Below are positions 59,635-64,000 of a stretch of 64,000 bases of DNA, piece by piece. Every line of letters begins with the position of its first letter. Positions within the stretch are counted from its first letter, which is position 1. Both the position numbers and the translations under genes were made by a program. Origin of the DNA: Seohaeicola saemankumensis (GTDB taxonomy: Bacteria > Pseudomonadota > Alphaproteobacteria > Rhodobacterales > Rhodobacteraceae); the NCBI RefSeq assembly GCF_042678485.1, contig NZ_JBHTKR010000003.1, positions 124,001 to 188,000 on the forward strand, written 5' to 3'. Below the pieces are notes generated by a model. That model did not search any database. It was given only the letters and a program-made list of their open reading frames with translations, and had not been told where the DNA came from.

Positions 59635-60801
59635 ATGCGTACACAGGTCTGCATCATCGGCGGGGGGCCATCGGGCCTGCTGCTGTCACAACTGCTGCAC
59701 AATGCAGGCATCGACACGGTGGTTCTGGAACGCCAGACCCGCGATTACGTTCTCAGCCGCATCCGCGCGGGCGTGCTGGAATGGGGCAGCGTCGAGATGC
59801 TGCGCAAGGCGGGCGTGGGCGCGCGCATGGACAAGGAAGGCTTCGTGCATGGCGGCACCTATCTTGCCGCGCGCAACCGGGGCTTTCGCGTGGCCTTTGA
59901 CGAACTGGTGGGCAAGCAGGTCATGGTCTATGGCCAGACCGAGGTGACGCGCGATCTCTATGCTGCGCGCGACAAGGCCGGCGGCGTGGTCATCCACGAG
60001 GCGGCAGGCGTCAAGCCGCACGGGCTGGAAACAGACAAGCCCTATGTGACCTATCTCAAGGATGGCAAGGTCCACCGGATCGATTGCGATTTCGTGGCTG
60101 GCTGCGACGGGTTCCACGGCCCCTGCCGCAAGGAAATTCCCGCCGATGTGCTGCGCGAATACGAACGTGTCTATCCCTTCGGCTGGCTGGGCATCCTGTC
60201 GGAAACCCCGCCCGTCAGTCACGAACTGATCTATGCCAACCATGAACGGGGTTTCGCGCTGTGTTCGATGCGCAATGCCAACCTCAGCCGCTATTACGTG
60301 CAATGCCCGCTGACCGACTCGGTCGATCAATGGTCCGATCAGGCCTTCTGGGACGAGCTGCGCCGCCGCATCCCGGCCGATGCCGCCGAAAGCCTTGTGA
60401 CCGGCCCGTCGATCGAGAAATCCATCGCGCCGCTGCGGTCCTTCGTGGCCGAACCGATGCGCTGGGGGCGGCTATTCCTTGTTGGGGATGCCGCGCATAT
60501 CGTGCCGCCCACAGGGGCCAAGGGGCTGAACCTGGCCATCGGCGATGTGCATTACCTGCATGAAGGTCTGATCCAGTATTACCAGGGCGATAACGAAGGC
60601 GTGCAGAAATATTCCGAACGCGCCCTGGCGCGCGTCTGGAAATCGGAAAGATTTTCCTGGTCGCTGACCACCATGCTACACCGGTTCCCGAACCAGTCGG
60701 CATTCGAGCAGCGCATGCAGGAGGCCGAGCTGGACTACCTGGAAACCTCTGCCGCGGCGCAGCGCGTCATGGCCGAAAATTATGTAGGATTGCCATACTG
60801 A
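59635..60801 (+). CDS. pobA: 4-hydroxybenzoate 3-monooxygenase
   Basis: A 388-residue FAD/NADPH hydroxylase that makes protocatechuate. The FAD fold is VCIIGGGPSGLLLSQLLHNA, followed by RIRAGVLEWGSVEML, the DG motif in FVAGCDGFHGPCRKEIP and the ribityl motif in LFLVGDAAHIVPPTGAKGLN. Length is typical. It is the first gene of the pobA-pcaDCHG run; the next gene starts in the stop codon (TGATG). TTGACA at 59581-59586 may be the -35, but no good -10 follows. Confidence 0.96.
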   Translation: MRTQVCIIGGGPSGLLLSQLLHNAGIDTVVLERQTRDYVLSRIRAGVLEWGSVEMLRKAGVGARMDKEGFVHGGTYLAARNRGFRVAFDELVGKQVMVYGQTEVTRDLYAARDKAGGVVIHEAAGVKPHGLETDKPYVTYLKDGKVHRIDCDFVAGCDGFHGPCRKEIPADVLREYERVYPFGWLGILSETPPVSHELIYANHERGFALCSMRNANLSRYYVQCPLTDSVDQWSDQAFWDELRRRIPADAAESLVTGPSIEKSIAPLRSFVAEPMRWGRLFLVGDAAHIVPPTGAKGLNLAIGDVHYLHEGLIQYYQGDNEGVQKYSERALARVWKSERFSWSLTTMLHRFPNQSAFEQRMQEAELDYLETSAAAQRVMAENYVGLPY

Positions 60802-61589
60802 TGCGTATCGCCGACCTCGGAGACCTGAAAGTCCATTACCGTATCGACGGCAACCCCGATGGGCGGCCCGTTGTCTTTGCAAACTCGCTGGGCACCGATC
60901 TGCGGCTGTGGGACCAGGTGCTGCCGCTGCTGCCGCAGGGGCTGAAATACATCCGCTATGACAAGCGCGGCCATGGCCTGACCGAACTGACACCCGCACC
61001 CTATTCCATGGGCACGCTGGTGCGCGATGCGGAACGGCTGATGGATCACCTTGCGGTCAAGGATGCGCTTTTCGTGGGCCTGTCCATCGGCGGCATGATC
61101 GCGCAGGGCCTTGCGGTCAAGCGGATGGACCTGGTGCGCGCCATGGTGCTGTCCAACACGGGCGCCAGGATCGGCCAGCCCGCGATGTGGGATGACCGGA
61201 TCGCCGCCGTGAGGGCCGGCGGGATCGAGGCGCTGGCGGACAGTATCATGGAGCGCTGGTTTTCCGCCCCGTTCCGCAAGACCGATCAATTCCATGCCTG
61301 GCGCAACATGCTGGTACGCCAGCCCGCCGAAGGTTACATGGGCTGTTCGGCCGCCATTTCGGGGACGGATTTCTACACGCCCACCAGTGGCCTGCGCCTG
61401 CCCACCCTGGGCATTGCCGGGTCCGACGATGGATCGACCCCGCCCGATCTGGTGCGCGAGACCGTCGACCTGATCCCCGGATCGCAATTCCATCTGATCC
61501 GCAAGGCGGGCCATCTGCCTTGCGTCGAACAGCCCGAAGAATACGCAACCGTATTGACAAGGTTCATGCAGGACGTGGGCCATGTCTGA
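60801..61589 (+). CDS. pcaD: 3-oxoadipate enol-lactonase
   Basis: A 262-residue alpha/beta hydrolase that opens 3-oxoadipate enol-lactone to 3-oxoadipate. It has DLKVHYRIDGNPDGRPVVFA, the nucleophile in ALFVGLSIGGMIAQGLA and the His in IRKAGHLPCVEQPEEY. It fits pcaD by position between pobA and pcaC and by close similarity. Its end overlaps pcaC by eight bases. Confidence 0.95.
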   Translation: MRIADLGDLKVHYRIDGNPDGRPVVFANSLGTDLRLWDQVLPLLPQGLKYIRYDKRGHGLTELTPAPYSMGTLVRDAERLMDHLAVKDALFVGLSIGGMIAQGLAVKRMDLVRAMVLSNTGARIGQPAMWDDRIAAVRAGGIEALADSIMERWFSAPFRKTDQFHAWRNMLVRQPAEGYMGCSAAISGTDFYTPTSGLRLPTLGIAGSDDGSTPPDLVRETVDLIPGSQFHLIRKAGHLPCVEQPEEYATVLTRFMQDVGHV

Positions 61590-61977
61590 GCGTTTCGACA
61601 AGGGCATGAAGGTGCGCCGCAAGGTCCTGGGTGACGCCCATGTGGACCGGGCGGAACGGGCCAAGACCCCGTTTGACGAACCGTTCCAGACGCTGATCAC
61701 CGAAGGGGCATGGGGCACGGTCTGGGCGTCCGACGGGATATCGCTGCGGGAACGCTCGATGCTGACGCTGGCGCTGCTGGCCGCGACCGGCAACTTCGAG
61801 GAAATCCCGATGCATATCCGCGCGACCATTCGCACCGGCGCCAGCAAGCAGGATGTGCTGGAGGCATTTCAGCATGTCGCGATCTATGCCGGTGTGCCGC
61901 GCGCCAATCACGCGCTGAAACTGGCCAAGGCCACCTATGCCGAGATGGAGGCAGATGATGAAAGACATGACCGATAA
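61582..61977 (+). CDS. pcaC: 4-carboxymuconolactone decarboxylase
   Basis: A 131-residue single-domain AhpD-like protein, giving 3-oxoadipate enol-lactone. Typical parts are RRKVLGDAHVDRAERAKTPF, EPFQTLITEGAWGTVWA, RERSMLTLALLAATGNFEE and AFQHVAIYAGVPRANHALK. It overlaps pcaD (eight bases) and pcaH (20 bases), so is in the operon. Confidence 0.94.
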   Translation: MSERFDKGMKVRRKVLGDAHVDRAERAKTPFDEPFQTLITEGAWGTVWASDGISLRERSMLTLALLAATGNFEEIPMHIRATIRTGASKQDVLEAFQHVAIYAGVPRANHALKLAKATYAEMEADDERHDR

Positions 61978-62695
61978 CGGCCCTTTGATCCCGCGCCAGC
62001 GGGACATGCACCCGGTGCCCTATGATCCGGACTACAAGACATCCGTCCCGCGCTCGCCGAAATGGCCGCTGCTGTCGATGGAAAGCACCCCGTCAGAGGA
62101 AACAGGCCCGCGTTTCGGGAATTCCCTGCTGGGGCCGCTGGACAACAACCTGATCCTGAACTTCTCCAAGGATGGCAGCCCCGCGATCGGCGAGCGCATC
62201 CTGATGCATGGCCGCGTTCTGGATGAAAACGCGCGCCCCGTGCCACATACGCTGGTCGAGATCTGGCAGGCCAATGCAGGCGGGCGCTATCGTCATGTCA
62301 AGGACAACTACCTTGCCCCGCTCGATCCGAATTTCGGCGGCTGCGGGCGCACGATCACCGATGCGGAAGGGCGCTATCAATTTCTGACGATCCGGCCCGG
62401 TGCCTATCCCTGGCCCAACCGCGCCAATGACTGGCGACCGATGCATATCCATATTTCGGTCTTCGGGCACAGCTTCGGGCAGCGCCTGATCACGCAGATG
62501 TATTTCGAAGGCGATCCCCTGATCGACCGCTGCCCCATCGCGGCGACGATCAAGAACCGCAGCCAGCTTGACCGCCTGGTGGCGCCGCTGGACATGGCGC
62601 GCGCAAGGCCGCTGGATTTTCTGGCCTACAAGTTCGACATCGTGCTGCGCGGCCGCCGCCAGACCATGTTCGAAAACCGACTGGAAGGGATGTAA
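61958..62695 (+). CDS. pcaH: Protocatechuate 3,4-dioxygenase beta subunit
   Basis: A 245-residue non-heme iron(III) subunit. Iron ligands are seen as Tyr in GGRYRHVKDNYLAPL or near, Tyr in RPGAYPWPN, and two His in MHIHISVFG. LVEIWQANAGGRY is typical of intradiol dioxygenases. Start 61958 has GGAGG six bases upstream; several Met codons nearby make it uncertain by a few residues. It starts within pcaC and is followed by pcaG three bases later. Confidence 0.95.
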   Translation: MKDMTDNGPLIPRQRDMHPVPYDPDYKTSVPRSPKWPLLSMESTPSEETGPRFGNSLLGPLDNNLILNFSKDGSPAIGERILMHGRVLDENARPVPHTLVEIWQANAGGRYRHVKDNYLAPLDPNFGGCGRTITDAEGRYQFLTIRPGAYPWPNRANDWRPMHIHISVFGHSFGQRLITQMYFEGDPLIDRCPIAATIKNRSQLDRLVAPLDMARARPLDFLAYKFDIVLRGRRQTMFENRLEGM

Positions 62696-62698
62696 GCC

Positions 62699-63298
62699 AT
62701 GGTGCAACCGCTTGATACGCTGATCGAAACCCCTTCGCAGACCGCAGGGCCATATGTTCACATCGGCTGCATTCCGACCTTTGCGGGGCTGCCCGGCGTC
62801 TATCCGCAGGATCTGGGCCTGTCCCCCATCGCGCCGGGCGCCAAGGGCCAGATCATCACCATCACCGGCGCCGTGATCGACGGCACCGGCTGGGCGCTGC
62901 GCGATGCGATGATGGAAAGCTGGCAACCGGATGCGGCGGGGCTTTTTGCGGGCCAGGAGGGTGCCGATCCTGCCGTCAGCGGCTTCTGCCGCTTTGCCGC
63001 CGACAAGGACAGCGGGCTGTTTACCCTGACCACCGTGAAACCTGGCCCCGTGCCCCAGCGTGGCGGCGCGACGCAGGCGCCGCATATCAGCCTCTGGGTG
63101 GTGGCGCGGGGGATCAACATCGGGCTGTCCACCCGCATCTATTTCGAGGATGAGGATAACAGCACAGATTCGCTGCTGGCGCGCATCGAACAGCGTCCGC
63201 GTGTGGATACACTGATTGCAAAGAAGACCGGCGAGGGCCAGTATCGTTTCGACATCCGCCTTCAGGGCGATCATGAAACGGTATTTCTGGATATCTGA
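62699..63298 (+). CDS. pcaG: Protocatechuate 3,4-dioxygenase alpha subunit
   Basis: A 199-residue partner of PcaH. It begins LDTLIETPSQTAGPYVHIGC, has ITGAVIDGTGWALRDAMMES, SGFCRFAADKDSGLFTLTTV and IYFEDEDN, typical of intradiol alpha chains without iron ligands. It is right after pcaH in the operon. The next gene starts one base after the stop. Confidence 0.95.
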   Translation: MVQPLDTLIETPSQTAGPYVHIGCIPTFAGLPGVYPQDLGLSPIAPGAKGQIITITGAVIDGTGWALRDAMMESWQPDAAGLFAGQEGADPAVSGFCRFAADKDSGLFTLTTVKPGPVPQRGGATQAPHISLWVVARGINIGLSTRIYFEDEDNSTDSLLARIEQRPRVDTLIAKKTGEGQYRFDIRLQGDHETVFLDI

Positions 63299-64000
63299 AT
63301 GGCTGATTTTCTTCTGATCCACGGATCGTGCCACGGCGCGTGGTGCTGGCGTGACCTGATCCCGGAACTTGTGGCGCGCGGCCATACTGCCCGCGCCATC
63401 GACCTGCCGGGGCACGGGCAGGACGCGACCCCCTACCAGGAGGTCACGCTGGAAGGCTACGCCCGCGCGATCGTTGACGCGATCGACACGCCCGTCACGC
63501 TGGTAGGCCATTCCATGGCGGGCTTTCCCATCTCGCTGGCCGCCGAAATGGCCCCGGACAAGATCGACCGGCTGATTTATCTATGTGCCTATGCCGCGCA
63601 GGACGGTCGCAGCCTGGTCGAGATGCGCGCCGAAGCGCCGCGCCAGCCCATGGCCGATGCCGCGATCAGGACCGAGGATGGCCTGGCCTTTCGCGTCGAC
63701 CTGTCGAAGGCGCCCGCGCTGTTCTACAATGATTGCCCGGCCGAGGCGGTGGACTATGCACTGCCGCGCCTGTGCATCCAGGCGATCAGGCCGCAGGCCA
63801 CGCCGATCCGGCTGACCGATGCCTATGCCAGCGTGAAGCGCAGCTATATCCGCTGCGACGATGACCGCACGATCCCGCCCGAATACCAGCGCACGATGAC
63901 CGAAGGCTGGCCCGCGCAGGATGTCCATGCCATGCCGACAGGGCATTCGCCCTTCTTCGCCGATCCGGCCGGGCTGGCCGATCTGCTGACCCAAATCGCA
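63299..64000 (+). CDS. Alpha/beta hydrolase, cut by right edge
   Basis: The 234 codons visible have no stop before the window ends. It begins MADFLLIHGSCHGAWCWRDL, has LPGHGQDATPY and the nucleophile motif VTLVGHSMAGFPIS (GHSMAG), and near the end MPTGHSPFFADP with the His. It is like small plant-type esterases (salicylate-methylesterase-like). It starts right after the pcaG stop, so it belongs to the pca operon. Its role in aromatic catabolism is unclear. Confidence 0.85.
   Translation, partial: MADFLLIHGSCHGAWCWRDLIPELVARGHTARAIDLPGHGQDATPYQEVTLEGYARAIVDAIDTPVTLVGHSMAGFPISLAAEMAPDKIDRLIYLCAYAAQDGRSLVEMRAEAPRQPMADAAIRTEDGLAFRVDLSKAPALFYNDCPAEAVDYALPRLCIQAIRPQATPIRLTDAYASVKRSYIRCDDDRTIPPEYQRTMTEGWPAQDVHAMPTGHSPFFADPAGLADLLTQIA

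Noticed and set aside
1..64000. CRISPR array or prophage
   Set aside because: No regularly spaced direct repeats and no phage structural or integrase genes were seen.

Overview
The window is a high-GC chromosomal segment of an alphaproteobacterium, almost certainly family Rhodobacteraceae (roseobacter/Rhodobacter relatives). The signs are an Irr-type Fur regulator next to fabA/fabB/fabI, an aroA-cmk-rpsA-ihfB run, dispersed trp genes with a PpaA/AerR-like cobalamin-binding protein between trpF and trpB, a SAM/SAH-type riboswitch before metK, and pobA-pcaDCHG aromatic catabolism genes. Most of the window is ordinary core genome. Two stretches are accessory.

Layout. 0-2 kb: the end of an IclR regulator, a MetE-C-domain methyltransferase and a YciI protein. 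2.6-8 kb: an AT-richer island that ends at the 3' side of a tRNA-Ser(GCU). It carries two GT61-type glycosyltransferases, a WecE/RffA sugar aminotransferase, an IS3 transposase relic and small unknown genes. 8.3-11.6 kb: a YjbH/YjbF exopolysaccharide locus with a possible YjbE-like peptide. 11.7-28.5 kb: housekeeping genes (ychF, trpA, lldD-like, chaC-like, rplY, pth, trpB, trpF), two sulfotransferase-like genes and a winged-helix/TolB/TPR regulator. 28.5-35.2 kb: ihfB, rpsA, nitroreductase, cmk, aroA, trmB. 40.8-49 kb: metK, lnt, corC-like, ybeY, phoH-like, an OmpA protein and miaB. 49-59.5 kb: fatty-acid genes, irr, and assorted enzymes. 59.6-64 kb: the 4-hydroxybenzoate/protocatechuate operon, still open at the right edge.

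The most interesting region is 35.2-40.75 kb. A promoter with a palindrome over its -10 box precedes a beta-barrel outer-membrane protein resembling the FapF-type family. Three secreted peptides follow. They share a Sec signal peptide and a leader with two successive double-glycine motifs (DMAFAFGG, then EMQxTxGA), and then diverge completely. The first ends in a GIY-YIG nuclease-like domain. Each peptide is followed by a cytoplasmic-looking partner gene; the first partner looks like a RraB-like plus Imm26-like immunity protein. A periplasmic C39 peptidase (FapD-like) sits among them. I read this as a Sec/C39/beta-barrel export route used for polymorphic toxins with matching immunity genes. 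That is an inference from domain architecture and synteny and was not tested by any search. The second peptide has an in-frame TGA exactly after its processing site.

A short intergenic repeat family (GGATATTT, a few bases, GCAAGAAGAAG) occurs five times next to gene ends, and a second repeat occurs twice. All family assignments are by eye from the translated sequence.
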